From Actinomycetales bacterium (GTDB lineage: Bacteria > Actinomycetota > Actinomycetes > Mycobacteriales > Micromonosporaceae), in NCBI GenBank assembly GCA_002919305.1, contig PKFB01000057.1:117789-181788 (forward strand): a stretch of DNA of 64,000 nucleotides, given 5' to 3'. Positions 10,054 through 19,857 of the stretch are shown piece after piece. Both the position numbers and the translations under genes were made by a program. The notes under the pieces were generated by a model. It was not told the DNA's origin. It saw nothing but the letters and a program-made list of their open reading frames with translations, and did not search any database. Within the stretch, counting starts at the first letter, position 1. Each line of letters starts with the position of its first letter.

Positions 10054-10665
10054 GTGAACCGGCCTCGTCCTAAGGCTCGGCTGGCACGGGCACTCGGCAT
10101 TCCACTGACCCCCAAAACGGTTCGGTACTTCGAACGGCGGCCCTTCCCGCCGGGGGTGCATGGGCGACGTCGACGCCAACCCAGCGACTACCAGCTGCGT
10201 CTGCTGGAGAAGCAGCGGCTGCGGCACCAATACAACATCAACGAGAAGCAGATGCGGCGCGCCTTCGCTGAAGCGGCGCGACGGCCCGGCAAGACCGGTG
10301 AGAACTTAATCGCGCTGTTGGAGCGACGGCTGGACGCTACGGTCCTGCGGGCCGGGTTCGCCCGCACCATCTACCAAGCGCGGCAGATGGTGTCCCACCG
10401 GCACATCATGGTCAACGGTCGCCGGGTGAACATCCCGTCCTACCGGCTACGCCCGGGCGACGTGGTCGAGGTGGTGCCGAGCAGCCGGGAGAAGGCGCCG
10501 TTCCAGCTCGCCGCGGCCGGCGCCTACGCCGGTGAGGGCGCGCTTCCCGCGTACCTGTCCGTCGAGCGCCCCGCCCTGCGGGCGACGTTGGTACGCCAGC
10601 CGGAGCGGCGGGAAGTCCCCGTGCTGTGTGACGAGCAGCTCGTGGTGGAGTTCTACTCCCGCTAA
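10054..10665 (+). CDS. rpsD: 30S ribosomal protein S4
   Basis: 203 residues covering the full S4 length. The N-terminal S4 region includes [14 protein letters not shown] and [12 protein letters not shown]. The S4 RNA-binding domain includes [20 protein letters not shown] and HIMVNGRR. The end VCDEQL-like ([14 protein letters not shown]) is typical. It resembles the stand-alone S4 of Streptomyces rather than the copy in the rpsM-rpsK-rpoA operon of mycobacteria. It lacks the N-terminal zinc-binding cysteines, so it is the zinc-free form. Start GTG 10054 is preceded by GGAGG at 10043; an earlier GTG is too close to that site. Whether the genome has a second S4 cannot be seen here. The iron box just upstream is unexpected for a ribosomal gene. 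Confidence 0.92.
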   Translation: MNRPRPKARLARALGIPLTPKTVRYFERRPFPPGVHGRRRRQPSDYQLRLLEKQRLRHQYNINEKQMRRAFAEAARRPGKTGENLIALLERRLDATVLRAGFARTIYQARQMVSHRHIMVNGRRVNIPSYRLRPGDVVEVVPSSREKAPFQLAAAGAYAGEGALPAYLSVERPALRATLVRQPERREVPVLCDEQLVVEFYSR

Positions 10666-10779
10666 ACGTGTTACTGACTCGTGAACGAACGCCGCAAGGC
10701 GGTCTCCGGAGCAGCGCGTACCGCCTCTGATCTGGCAGGATGCCCGCCCAGATACCCATCGACTTTGATGAGGAACACC

Positions 10780-12249
10780 ATGGCGACACGCGCGAGCACG
10801 GAACGTCAGACGCCGCCAGGTCGGCAGAACTGGCTGGATAACTACTTTGAGATCAGCCGCCGCGGCTCCACGGTGGCGCGGGAGATCCGCGGTGGATTTG
10901 CCACGTTTTTCACGATGGCCTACATCGTGGTGCTTAACCCGCTGATCTTGGGCGGGGCGGTGGACGGAGCTGACAATCAACTCAGTATCACCCAGCTGGC
11001 AGCGGCCACCGCTCTGGTCGCCGGGGTGATGTCCATCCTGATGGGTGTGGTCGCCCGGTTCCCCTTGGCGCTGGCTGCCGGGTTGGGCGTCAACGCCATG
11101 GTCGCCTTTGAGATCGCACCCACCATGACCTGGGCCGACGCTATGGGCCTGGTCGTCATCGAGGGTTTGATCATCACGGTGCTGGTGCTGACCGGGCTGC
11201 GCGGCGCCGTGTTCCGCGCCGTTCCGACTCAGCTGAAGACGGCCATCGGTGTGGGAATCGGTCTGTTCCTGGCACTGATCGGACTGGTGGACGCCGGCTT
11301 CGTCCGGGCCAGCGGGAGCGCCAGTCCACCGATCGGCATGGGTATCGGGGGCGTTCTGGATGGTTGGCCGACCGTGGTGTTCGTGATCGGTCTCCTGGCC
11401 ACCTTGGTGATGGTGGTACGTCGGGTGCCAGGAGCGATCCTGATCGGCATCATCGGCTCCACCGTCCTGGCGATCATCGTGGAGGCGATCGCCAATGTCG
11501 GGCCGTCGACCTCAGCCGACGGTAGTGTCAACCCGCTGGGGTGGAGCCTGAATGTGCCAGAGCTACCCGAGCGGCTGGTAGATACCCCTGACTTCGGGCT
11601 TATCGGGCACTTTAGCCTGCTCGGCTCCTGGGAGCGGGCCGGGGTGATCACCGCGCTGCTGTTCGTCTTCACGCTGTTGATCACCGACTTCTTCGACACC
11701 ATGGGCACCATGGTCGCGGTGGGGCAGGAAGGCGGCCTGCTGGATGAGAACGGCAACCCACCGCGTACCCGGGAGATCCTGTTGGTCGACTCGCTCGCCG
11801 CGGCCGCTGGGGGTGCCGCCAGCGTCTCCAGCAACACCTCGTACATCGAGTCGGCCAGCGGTGTGGCTGAAGGAGCCCGGACCGGGTTGGCCAGCGTGGT
11901 GACCGGTGTTCTGTTCCTCCTTGCGACGTTCTTGGCGCCACTGGTGACCATCGTGCCGTTTGAGGCTGCGGCGACCGCGCTGGTGGTGGTCGGGTTCCTG
12001 ATGATGCTCGGGGTACGCAGCATCGAATGGGCGGACTGGGAGATTGCGATCCCTGCGTTCTTGACCATCGTGCTGATGCCCTTTACCTACTCGATCAGCA
12101 ACGGCATCGGCGCGGGGATCATCTCCTACGTGCTGCTGAAGACGGTCCGGGGGAAGGTACGCGAGGTGCACCCGCTGCTGTGGGTGGTGGCCGCCCTGTT
12201 CCTGGTCTACTTCCTCCGCGCGCCTATTGAGCAGATCGTCCAGGGCTGA
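10780..12249 (+). CDS. AzgA-type NCS2 purine permease
   Basis: 489-residue polytopic membrane protein of the nucleobase/cation symporter-2 superfamily, AzgA-like branch, which imports hypoxanthine, guanine or adenine with protons. Supporting motifs are GGFATFFTMAYIVVLNP at the first helix, GLGVNAMVAF, the DFFDTMGTMVAVG motif in the middle and NTSYIESASGVAEGARTG near residue 350. Alternating hydrophobic helices fill the rest. The frame extends upstream to 10681, but ATG 10780 has GAGGA 5 nt before it and starts family similarity. A long inverted repeat follows the stop. Confidence 0.92.
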   Translation: MATRASTERQTPPGRQNWLDNYFEISRRGSTVAREIRGGFATFFTMAYIVVLNPLILGGAVDGADNQLSITQLAAATALVAGVMSILMGVVARFPLALAAGLGVNAMVAFEIAPTMTWADAMGLVVIEGLIITVLVLTGLRGAVFRAVPTQLKTAIGVGIGLFLALIGLVDAGFVRASGSASPPIGMGIGGVLDGWPTVVFVIGLLATLVMVVRRVPGAILIGIIGSTVLAIIVEAIANVGPSTSADGSVNPLGWSLNVPELPERLVDTPDFGLIGHFSLLGSWERAGVITALLFVFTLLITDFFDTMGTMVAVGQEGGLLDENGNPPRTREILLVDSLAAAAGGAASVSSNTSYIESASGVAEGARTGLASVVTGVLFLLATFLAPLVTIVPFEAAATALVVVGFLMMLGVRSIEWADWEIAIPAFLTIVLMPFTYSISNGIGAGIISYVLLKTVRGKVREVHPLLWVVAALFLVYFLRAPIEQIVQG

Positions 12250-12321
12250 CAGCTGCGGCCGGCGGGCCGGGTCGGCTGTGCGACCCGGCGGTACGCCCTG
12301 CGACTGACCGGACCCGACGCG

Positions 12322-12371
12322 AGCGAGGGTACGCGGGCGTCACAGCGCTGTGACACCCGCGTACCCTCGCT
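12322..12371. terminator. Long hairpin terminator after purine permease
   Basis: Two 25-nt arms (12322-12346 and 12347-12371) are inverted copies with one mismatch and no spacer, centred on CACAGCGCTGTG, followed by TCTTTT. The position 70 nt after the permease stop suggests a transcription terminator. Confidence 0.7.
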
Positions 12372-12493
12372 GTCTTTTGATGCGCCTCCGGCCTAACCGG
12401 CCGGCTAGCTTGCCGAGACCGGGGTACGCGGTGTGTCGTTATGGCTGCTCAGACGGGGGTTGGTTGAGCAGCGGTGACGCCAAACACAGGTCG

Positions 12494-12517
12494 TTAGCAT
12501 TGGTAATGAGCTAAGCT
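12494..12517 (+). promoter_or_regulatory. Putative marR promoter/operator
   Basis: An inverted repeat TTAGC-N11-GCTAA (12494-12514) overlaps a -10-like TAAGCT (12512-12517). That hexamer ends 7 nt before the GTG at 12525, the spacing expected of leaderless transcription. The overlap would allow MarR autorepression. No convincing -35 is seen. Confidence 0.4.
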
Positions 12518-12524
12518 AACTACC

Positions 12525-12986
12525 GTGACGGGTCGACCGGCGGCCGTACCTCCTACCATGAAGCGCGTGTCCGCCACCGAGCTTGCCGCTCTCTTACAGG
12601 GCGCCATCATTCGACTCAATCGTCGAATGCGGCACACCCGTCCGCTCGGCGAGCTCACGCTGAGTCAACTGTCAGCATTGACCAGCCTGGAGCTGGGCGG
12701 TGCGTTGAGTCCGCGTGAGTTGGCCGAGACCGAACGAGTGCGACCACCGACGATGACTCGAATCATCGCGAAATTGGAGAATCGCGGCTTAGTGCGGCGT
12801 ACGCCACATCCCACCGATGGGCGGCAGATCATCCTCACCACGACGGAGGCGGGGCGGGCGGCGGTCCGGGAGGCCACGCAGGCGAAGCAGGCGTGGCTCG
12901 CGGAGCGTCTGAACGAGCTCAATGAGGAGGAACAGGAGACGCTGCAGCGGGCGGCAACGATACTGGAGAAGATCGCCTCAAGCTGA
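12525..12986 (+). CDS. MarR family transcriptional regulator
   Basis: 153 residues. The winged-helix core is clear: LTLSQLSALTSL, then LSPRELAETERVRPPTMTRI (recognition helix region) and the wing GLVRRTPHPTDGRQIILTTTEAG. A C-terminal dimerisation helix is rich in Glu. The start could be GTG 12525 (leaderless, with a -10-like element at the right distance) or ATG 12558 in the same frame. The MFS gene follows 77 bp downstream in the same direction, which is the usual arrangement of a MarR repressor and its exporter; an aromatic or phenolic ligand would be typical but is not shown. Confidence 0.88.
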   Translation: MTGRPAAVPPTMKRVSATELAALLQGAIIRLNRRMRHTRPLGELTLSQLSALTSLELGGALSPRELAETERVRPPTMTRIIAKLENRGLVRRTPHPTDGRQIILTTTEAGRAAVREATQAKQAWLAERLNELNEEEQETLQRAATILEKIASS

Positions 12987-13063
12987 ACCCGCTCTGATCC
13001 CCACGCTGGTCGGACGTCCACGCAGGACGATGTCGCGTACCTGAGGAGGCGCAGGACCAGCCG

Positions 13064-14365
13064 ATGAGGGACACATTTCGCTCCTTACGCGTTCGCAACT
13101 ACCGGCTTTTCATCACAGGCCAATTAGTGTCCCTAATTGGGACCTGGATGCAGTTCATCGCCCAAGACTGGCTTGTGCTACGGCTGTCCGGTGATTCCGG
13201 TACGGCGCTGGGCGTGGTCACCGCCCTACAGTTCACGCCGGTGCTCCTGTTGTCCCTCTACGGTGGCAAACTCGCTGACCGCTACGACAAACGGCGTCTG
13301 CTCATCGCGGTCAACATCATCTGGGGGGTCTTGGCGCTCCTGTTGGGCCTTTTGGTGGTGACCGGTGCGGTGCGGCTGTGGCACGTGTTCGTCTTCGCCG
13401 CGCTATTCGGTTCGGTGAGCGCGATCGAGAACCCCATGCGTCAGGCGTTCGCCAGTGAACTGGTGGGCACCGAGCTGCTTCCCAACGCGCTGTCCCTTAA
13501 CTCGGCCACCTTCAACGTCGCCCGCATTGTCGGCCCGGCGGTCGCTGGTGTTCTGATCTCCTGGCTGGACACCGGGCCGGTCATCCTGCTCAACGCGGCC
13601 AGCTACCTGGCCGTGGTCACCGGACTATTCATGATCGAACCGGCTCGGCTGCACCGGTCATCGAACCGACCCCGCGATACCCGGATCATCAACGGTATCG
13701 CCTATGTGCTGCGTCGTCCCGATCTCCTGCTACCGATGGCGTTGATCCTGGTGATCGGTGGTCTGGGTTTCAACTTCCAGATCACGTTGGCGCTGTTCGC
13801 TAAGACCGAATTCAACCAGGGCGCGGCGACCTTCGGACTGTTGTCATCCGCACTGGCCGTGGGGGCCTTGTGCGGCGCGTTGGCCAGCTCCGTCCGGCGA
13901 GGCAGGCCTTCGGTGTACGTGTTGATCGGCGGCGGTCTGCTCTTCGGGGTGATGGAGCTGGTGGTCAGCGCTGCTCCCACCTTTGTGGTGGCGGCCATCC
14001 TGCTGGTCGCGGCGGGTTTCACGATGATCTATTTCGCGCAGGCCGCTAACCAGCGGGTGCAGTTGGGGACCGATGAGGCGTACCGCGGTCGGGTGATGGC
14101 GCTGTACATCCTGGTCTTCCTCGGTTCCAACCCGTTGTTCGCACCGTTGGTGGGATGGCTGGGAGAGCAGTACGGCGCCCGAATCGCCATGCTGGTCGGT
14201 GGCGTGGCCTCGGTGCTGGCGTCGCTGCTGGCGCTGCTCGTGCGGTCCCGGCGCCGCGGTGTGACCTTCCGGGTGCATATGCGGCCTCGACTGCACCTGC
14301 ACGTGGTTGAACCACACGTGGGGGAGCTCCGGATTCCGGCGGTTCCGTCCCGCGTCGCGCGCTGA
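13064..14365 (+). CDS. MFS transporter (DHA3-like exporter)
   Basis: 433-residue membrane protein with about twelve hydrophobic segments. It opens with FRSLRVRNYRLFITGQLVSL, typical of the DHA3/EntS-like MFS group, and has the loop motif GGKLADRYDKRR (about residues 66-77) and a central basic linker (EPARLHRSSNRPRDTR). ATG 13064 follows a GAGGAGG region. The gene is just downstream of marR, so it is a probable MarR-controlled efflux pump. The last 35 residues are hydrophilic with several histidines. Substrate unknown. Confidence 0.88.
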   Translation: MRDTFRSLRVRNYRLFITGQLVSLIGTWMQFIAQDWLVLRLSGDSGTALGVVTALQFTPVLLLSLYGGKLADRYDKRRLLIAVNIIWGVLALLLGLLVVTGAVRLWHVFVFAALFGSVSAIENPMRQAFASELVGTELLPNALSLNSATFNVARIVGPAVAGVLISWLDTGPVILLNAASYLAVVTGLFMIEPARLHRSSNRPRDTRIINGIAYVLRRPDLLLPMALILVIGGLGFNFQITLALFAKTEFNQGAATFGLLSSALAVGALCGALASSVRRGRPSVYVLIGGGLLFGVMELVVSAAPTFVVAAILLVAAGFTMIYFAQAANQRVQLGTDEAYRGRVMALYILVFLGSNPLFAPLVGWLGEQYGARIAMLVGGVASVLASLLALLVRSRRRGVTFRVHMRPRLHLHVVEPHVGELRIPAVPSRVAR

Positions 14366-14397
14366 GTCCATGCGGTCCGGTGTGGCATGGTGCTGTC

Positions 14398-15156
14398 GTG
14401 GACTACATCGCGTACTTGCGGGCCGATGCGGCCCGGCTTCGGCAGCTGGCGGCGAGGCAGCTTGAACTCGCCATACCCAGCTGGCCGGGATGGACGGTCG
14501 GTGACTTGATCGACCATGTCGCCGGGGTGTACGCCCAAAAAACCGCGTATATCCGCATGGGGAATTCGCCTGAACCACGGCCCGCGATGGAATGGGCCGG
14601 TTTCGGCTCAGATCCGCTTGCCCGCTACGACCGGATGCTGGCCGAGCTGCTCACCGAGCTTGAGCGGCATGCTCCCGACGATCCCGCCACGACCGGATAC
14701 CCCCCGGATCAGACGGTGGGGTTCCTGATGCGCCGCACGGCGCACGAGACCGCCGTGCACCGAGTCGACGTTGAACTGGCGGTGGGACACCACACGGCGG
14801 TGGCGGCGCCGCTGGCCGAGGACGGGGTGGATGAGCTCCTGACGGTTTTTCTCGGATGGAACCTCACCAATATGGTGGCGCGGGGAGGCACCGAGGCCGT
14901 TCCCGCACTGAAGGAGGCGGACGGGCGCGCCATCCAGATCACGGCTGCCCAGCGGACTTGGACGGTACGCCCGACCCCCGACGGCGTACAGGTCCAGCCG
15001 GAGGGTACGCCCGAGGCGGCGGCCACCGTGACCGGTTCACCCTCGGAGGTATTGCTGTGGCTGTGGAACCGTCGGGGAGACGAGGCCGTAACCATCACAG
15101 GGGATACCGCGCTCATTACGTTCCTCAAGCGACTGTTGAGCCTGGTTCCCCAGTGA
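14398..15156 (+). CDS. Maleylpyruvate isomerase family, mycothiol-dependent enzyme
   Basis: 252 residues of the DinB/MDMPI fold. The N-terminal helical bundle has PSWPGWTVGDLIDHVAGVY (about residues 23-41), with the metal-ligand type His in DHVAG. A second His region, RRTAHETAVHRVDVELA, lies near residue 118; His, Glu and His here match the metal site of mycothiol-dependent isomerases. The C-terminal part is the SCP2-like MDMPI_C domain (TVTGSPSEVLLWLWNRR). Family members use mycothiol as cofactor, for isomerisation or detoxification; the substrate is unknown. A GTG at 14380 is also in frame, but 14398 fits the family N-terminus. The stop overlaps the thpR start. Confidence 0.85.
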   Translation: MDYIAYLRADAARLRQLAARQLELAIPSWPGWTVGDLIDHVAGVYAQKTAYIRMGNSPEPRPAMEWAGFGSDPLARYDRMLAELLTELERHAPDDPATTGYPPDQTVGFLMRRTAHETAVHRVDVELAVGHHTAVAAPLAEDGVDELLTVFLGWNLTNMVARGGTEAVPALKEADGRAIQITAAQRTWTVRPTPDGVQVQPEGTPEAAATVTGSPSEVLLWLWNRRGDEAVTITGDTALITFLKRLLSLVPQ

Positions 15157-15761
15157 GAGCGAGGCCTCCGAAGGGCGGGTCCCGTTCCGCCGCTCAGGAC
15201 GCGGAAGAGACGTACCGGTTGTTCATCGCGGTCGATCTGTCAGAGGCAGCGGTCACGCATCTGGCCCACGCGATCGCCGGGCTGCACGTGGTCCAGGCGC
15301 GGGCACGAGTGACGGCGCGAGAGCGGTGGCATGTCACGCTCGCATTCCTCGGCGACGTGGCGGTATCCCGGCTTGAGGCCGTGGAGAAGGCATTGCACGC
15401 CGCGGCGGGCCACGCCCGCGCCTTTCAGCTCCACATCGCCGGAGGCGGGACCTTCCGCAGTCAGGTGCTGTGGGCAGGAATCGCCGGGGACGTGGACGGG
15501 CTGAACATTCTGGCCCGGCTGGTGCGGTTGGAGTTACGAAAGGCGAAGCTCCCCCACGACGACCGGCCGTACCGCCCTCACCTGACGCTAGCCCGTCCCG
15601 GTGATCGGGTGCCCCCGGAGCTGCTGCGTCAGGACGTCCAAACGCTGGCCGCTTACCAGGGGCCTTCCTGGCCGGTCACCCAGGTGCACCTTGTCCGTAG
15701 CTTCCTCGGGCCGCACCCGCGTTATGAACGCCTGGTCAGCGCCCCTCTCGGGGCCGGCTAA
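15153..15761 (+). CDS. thpR: RNA 2',3'-cyclic phosphodiesterase
   Basis: 202 residues of the 2H phosphoesterase superfamily (LigT/ThpR). The two catalytic HxTx motifs are present: HVTLAFLG (about residue 56) and HLTLARPG (about residue 145). The family N-terminus YRLFIAVDLS follows a short basic extension. Members hydrolyse 2',3'-cyclic phosphate ends or ligate tRNA halves in vitro. Start GTG 15153 overlaps the preceding stop by 4 nt (GTGA), so translational coupling is likely. It converges with sepH. Confidence 0.88.
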   Translation: MRARPPKGGSRSAAQDAEETYRLFIAVDLSEAAVTHLAHAIAGLHVVQARARVTARERWHVTLAFLGDVAVSRLEAVEKALHAAAGHARAFQLHIAGGGTFRSQVLWAGIAGDVDGLNILARLVRLELRKAKLPHDDRPYRPHLTLARPGDRVPPELLRQDVQTLAAYQGPSWPVTQVHLVRSFLGPHPRYERLVSAPLGAG

Positions 15762-15819
15762 GCCGCCTTAGCACGTCCTGCGTCGGGCGCCGTTAGCCCG
15801 TCGCGGCTCTGCCGCCGAA

Positions 15820-16869
15820 TCAGCCCCGAGGGCCGCTACCGAAGAGCACATCGTCCCAGCTGGGAAGCCGGGAACGCTCGGTGCTCTGGCTCGGCCGGCT
15901 CCGCTCTGTGCCCTGTCCCTGGTCGGTACGGCGGGAGCGCAGCACCGCCAGCGAGGGCACCGCCGGGATCTCCTTGGGGTCGCCCTCGTCGTCGGCGCCA
16001 GCCGCGAGGCCTCCCGCCATCGCGGCGGGACGGGACGACCGGGACTCACTGAGCCCACCGGGCACCACCGAAGGCCGGAGCGGCTCATCAAGCGGCCGCT
16101 CCAACGCGGCGCGCAGCGCGTCTCGCCGCAGGGGATCCCGCCGTAGCGGGTCCCGCCGCAGCGGGTCGCGCCCAGGGCCGGCCTCGTGCGGAGGACGCAG
16201 GTCCCGAGTGGGACGGATCGGCTCATGCCCAGCCCGCCCCGGCTCATGCCCGTGCCGAGGCGTATCGCTCGGCAGATCCTGCCCCAGCAACGGGGTGGGC
16301 CGCTCGGTGGAGAGGAACTGGGCCATGTCGTCGTGCGCCGAGACCACCTGCCGGGCCTTGTCCAGCTCCCAGACAGCCTGCGCGGTCGCCTTACCGCTGG
16401 GCCACGTCGCGACAATCCGCCAGGTGCCGTCCTCACGGCGATAGGCGTCCCAAGAGACCTTCTCGATGTCGACGCCGTGTTGAGACAGGCGAGCGTCGAT
16501 GACCTGCCCGAGGGTTTCTCCCCGTTCGGAGTTCCGCAGTCGGGTCCGTCGTGCGTGCTGGGCAAGCATGGCCCGCTCTTGCAGGACCGGCCCGGCGTAG
16601 CGGAGTACCCGGTCAACGGGAACCCCGGCGATCCGCGCCACCTCTTCGGCGGATTCGCCCGCTCTGATCCGCGCCTGAATGTCCCGGGGTGAGAGCGCAG
16701 GGGCTACTTCCACCGACGGGTTCGCCTGGCTCTGAGTGGCCGGGCGCTCATGTCGGATCGCTGAATTGACCCGCTCGTCGATCGGTAGCGCCAATAGGCG
16801 CCCGACTTCGTCGGCGAGAACGAGGGCCTGGCCGTCCTCGGAGAGGGCGACGAAGCGTACCGGCCGCAT
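15820..16869 (-). CDS. sepH: Septation protein SepH (DUF3071)
   Basis: 349 residues from ATG 16869, with GGAGGA about 6 nt upstream. The DUF3071 N-terminal domain starts MRPVRFVALSEDGQALVLAD and includes a helix-turn-helix-like segment (SPRDIQARIRAGESAEEVAR, then AGVPVDRVLRYAGPV). A long disordered charged linker follows. The conserved C-terminal motif LPSWDDVLFG ends the protein, as in actinobacterial SepH. SepH binds FtsZ and promotes its assembly at division septa. The linker contains four near-identical copies of a 5-residue unit DPLRR, the last changed to DALRA, encoded by 15-bp tandem repeats at about 16110-16170. Confidence 0.9.
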   Translation of the reverse strand: MRPVRFVALSEDGQALVLADEVGRLLALPIDERVNSAIRHERPATQSQANPSVEVAPALSPRDIQARIRAGESAEEVARIAGVPVDRVLRYAGPVLQERAMLAQHARRTRLRNSERGETLGQVIDARLSQHGVDIEKVSWDAYRREDGTWRIVATWPSGKATAQAVWELDKARQVVSAHDDMAQFLSTERPTPLLGQDLPSDTPRHGHEPGRAGHEPIRPTRDLRPPHEAGPGRDPLRRDPLRRDPLRRDALRAALERPLDEPLRPSVVPGGLSESRSSRPAAMAGGLAAGADDEGDPKEIPAVPSLAVLRSRRTDQGQGTERSRPSQSTERSRLPSWDDVLFGSGPRG

Positions 16870-16970
16870 CGCAGTCCTCCGTCCCGTCAGGGCGCCATCA
16901 TCACCACCGTACGCCGTACCATACCGGTCTCCCGCCATGCCACGCCGCTTGTAACTTAAGATATTCCGTT

Positions 16971-17023
16971 GATCATGGGCTCGGAATCCGGTTTGTAGCC
17001 AATTTGACTCCGAACCCATGATC
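16971..17023 (-). terminator. serC terminator hairpin
   Basis: GATCATGGGCTCGGA (16971-16985) and TCCGAACCCATGATC (17009-17023) form an inverted repeat; in the minus-strand RNA the only irregular pair is a U-G wobble. It lies just after the serC stop and about 100 nt before sepH, so it probably separates the two transcripts. Confidence 0.7.
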
Positions 17024-17046
17024 GTGCGGCCCGCTGTGGGCGGGGA

Positions 17047-18180
<1,134 letters not shown>

Positions 18181-18340
18181 TCATCCTCTCGGATTCTTCA
18201 GTGGGTGCGCCTGTCCGAAAACCGGCGACGCTGCCGTCACGCGCATCCTCCCATCTTGATATGGCGGCTGTTTGCGCACCCTGAGGAAGTGGGGTCCGCG
18301 TCACCGGCGTACGGCGTCGGCGTCCACCAGAAAGAGCAGC

Positions 18341-18370
18341 GCCGGAGGCCCGGCGAATCGAGCCTCCGGC
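18341..18370 (-). terminator. Citrate synthase terminator hairpin
   Basis: GCCGGAGGC (18341-18349) and GCCTCCGGC (18362-18370) form a perfect 9-bp stem with a 12-nt loop, starting 15 nt after the citrate synthase stop on the minus strand. Confidence 0.7.
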
Positions 18371-18384
18371 GGGGGATGCGGGCG

Positions 18385-19488
18385 TCAGCGGATGTTCAGG
18401 CGATCCCAACCCTTGACCTCTTCGGGCTTGCGGGGCCCGGGGCCGACGTACCGGGCTGTGGGGCGCACGATCCGCCCCAGCCGCTTCTGCTCCAGGATGT
18501 GGGCGCTCCACCCCGCCACCCGGGCGCAGGTGAACATCGCCGTGAACATGTGAGCCGGCACTTCGGCGAAGTCGAGCACCACCGCGGACCAGAACTCCAC
18601 GTTGGTAGCGAGCACCCGGTCCGGCTTGCGCGCCTGCAGCTCGGCCAGCGCCGCCTTCTCCAGCGCCTCGGCCACCTCGTAGCGGGGCGCGCCCAATTCG
18701 CGAGCGGTGCGTCGCAACACCGCCGCACGGGGATCCTCCGCCCGGTAGATCCGGTGCCCGAAGCCCATCAGCCGCTCGCCCCGGTCAAGGACCTTCTTGA
18801 CGTACGCCTCGGCGTTTCCGCTGCGCTCCACGGCCTCGATCATGTGCAGCACCCGAGACGGTGCGCCGCCGTGCAGCGGGCCGGACAGCGCTCCGATGCC
18901 GGAGGAGATACAGGCCGCGACGTCCGCGCCGGTGGAGGCGACTACGCGGACGGTGAAGGTGGAGGCGTTCATGCCGTGCTCGGCGGCAGAGGTGAAGTAC
19001 GCGTCGACCGCCTTCACATGCTGCGGATCGGGCTCACCGCGCCACCGGATCATGAAACGTTCGACGATGGTCTCGCCGCGGTCAACCTCCGACTGGGGGA
19101 CCGCAGGCAGGCCGAGGCCACGGGCGGACTGCGCCACGAAGGACAGAGCGGTGACAGATACCCGGGCTAGATCTTCCCGGGCCTGCTCATCGGAGATGTC
19201 AAGCAGAGGACGTAGGCCCCAATACGGCGTGAGCTGAGCCACCGCGCTTTGGACATCCACCCGAATATCACCGGAGTGAACGGGCACCGGGAACGGCTCC
19301 GCGGGCGGTAGCCCAGGGCCGAATTCACCGTCCACCAGCAGCCCCCATACGTGGCCGAAGGACACCCGCCCGATCAGGTCTTCAATGTCGACACCTCGGT
19401 ATCGCAGCGCCCCACCCTCTTTGTCGGGCTCGGCGATTTCGGTCTCGAAGGCTACGACGCCCTCCAGGCCGGGTGTGAAGTCGGACAT
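18385..19488 (-). CDS. Citrate synthase 2 family enzyme
   Basis: 367 residues, similar to the shorter actinobacterial citrate synthase 2 (CitA-type). Characteristic parts are ALRYRGVDIEDLIG (N-terminal), HGMNASTFTVRVVAST with the catalytic His (about residue 195), GPLHGGAPSRVLHMIE, the GFGHRIYRAEDPRA segment with the second catalytic His, and the C-terminal SAHILEQ region with arginines for substrate. It condenses acetyl-CoA (or a similar acyl-CoA) with oxaloacetate; methylcitrate activity cannot be excluded. Start ATG 19488 has GGAG-like sequence upstream. It is divergent from pdxH. Confidence 0.9.
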   Translation of the reverse strand: MSDFTPGLEGVVAFETEIAEPDKEGGALRYRGVDIEDLIGRVSFGHVWGLLVDGEFGPGLPPAEPFPVPVHSGDIRVDVQSAVAQLTPYWGLRPLLDISDEQAREDLARVSVTALSFVAQSARGLGLPAVPQSEVDRGETIVERFMIRWRGEPDPQHVKAVDAYFTSAAEHGMNASTFTVRVVASTGADVAACISSGIGALSGPLHGGAPSRVLHMIEAVERSGNAEAYVKKVLDRGERLMGFGHRIYRAEDPRAAVLRRTARELGAPRYEVAEALEKAALAELQARKPDRVLATNVEFWSAVVLDFAEVPAHMFTAMFTCARVAGWSAHILEQKRLGRIVRPTARYVGPGPRKPEEVKGWDRLNIR

Positions 19489-19857
19489 CTCGCTTCTCCC
19501 AGGATCTTGCTGTGATCGACTGTGACGGACTTCCGATCGCCGGCCTCGTGGGGAAGGCGTACCGAAGTCCGTTCACCGGGTTATTCGGTGGCTGTACTGG
19601 TACTTCCAGGGTTCGAAAAGGGGGATTACGCGTTACCTACCGTGGAGCGGTAGGTCACTGGCACCATCTTGCCTGGCCAGTAACAACCCAGGCGAGGTGC
19701 GACTCGTGTGCTTCAGACCTCATCTTTGGAAATCCCGGCCCTGATCTCACGGGTGCGCAACTCGATCGTGTTCCAGGCGATATGCGGCCGTACTTTCAGC
19801 GATATCGAATTGTGTTTCTGGCGACATCCGGCGGGAGTCCACGCAGAGAAACCGTTC
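19489..19857. promoter_or_regulatory. Divergent intergenic region with hairpin
   Basis: 369 bp between citrate synthase (minus) and pdxH (plus). It contains a perfect 7-bp inverted repeat, ACCTACC-GTGGAGC-GGTAGGT, at 19635-19655, which could be an operator or leader hairpin. No other gene is seen. Confidence 0.45.
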
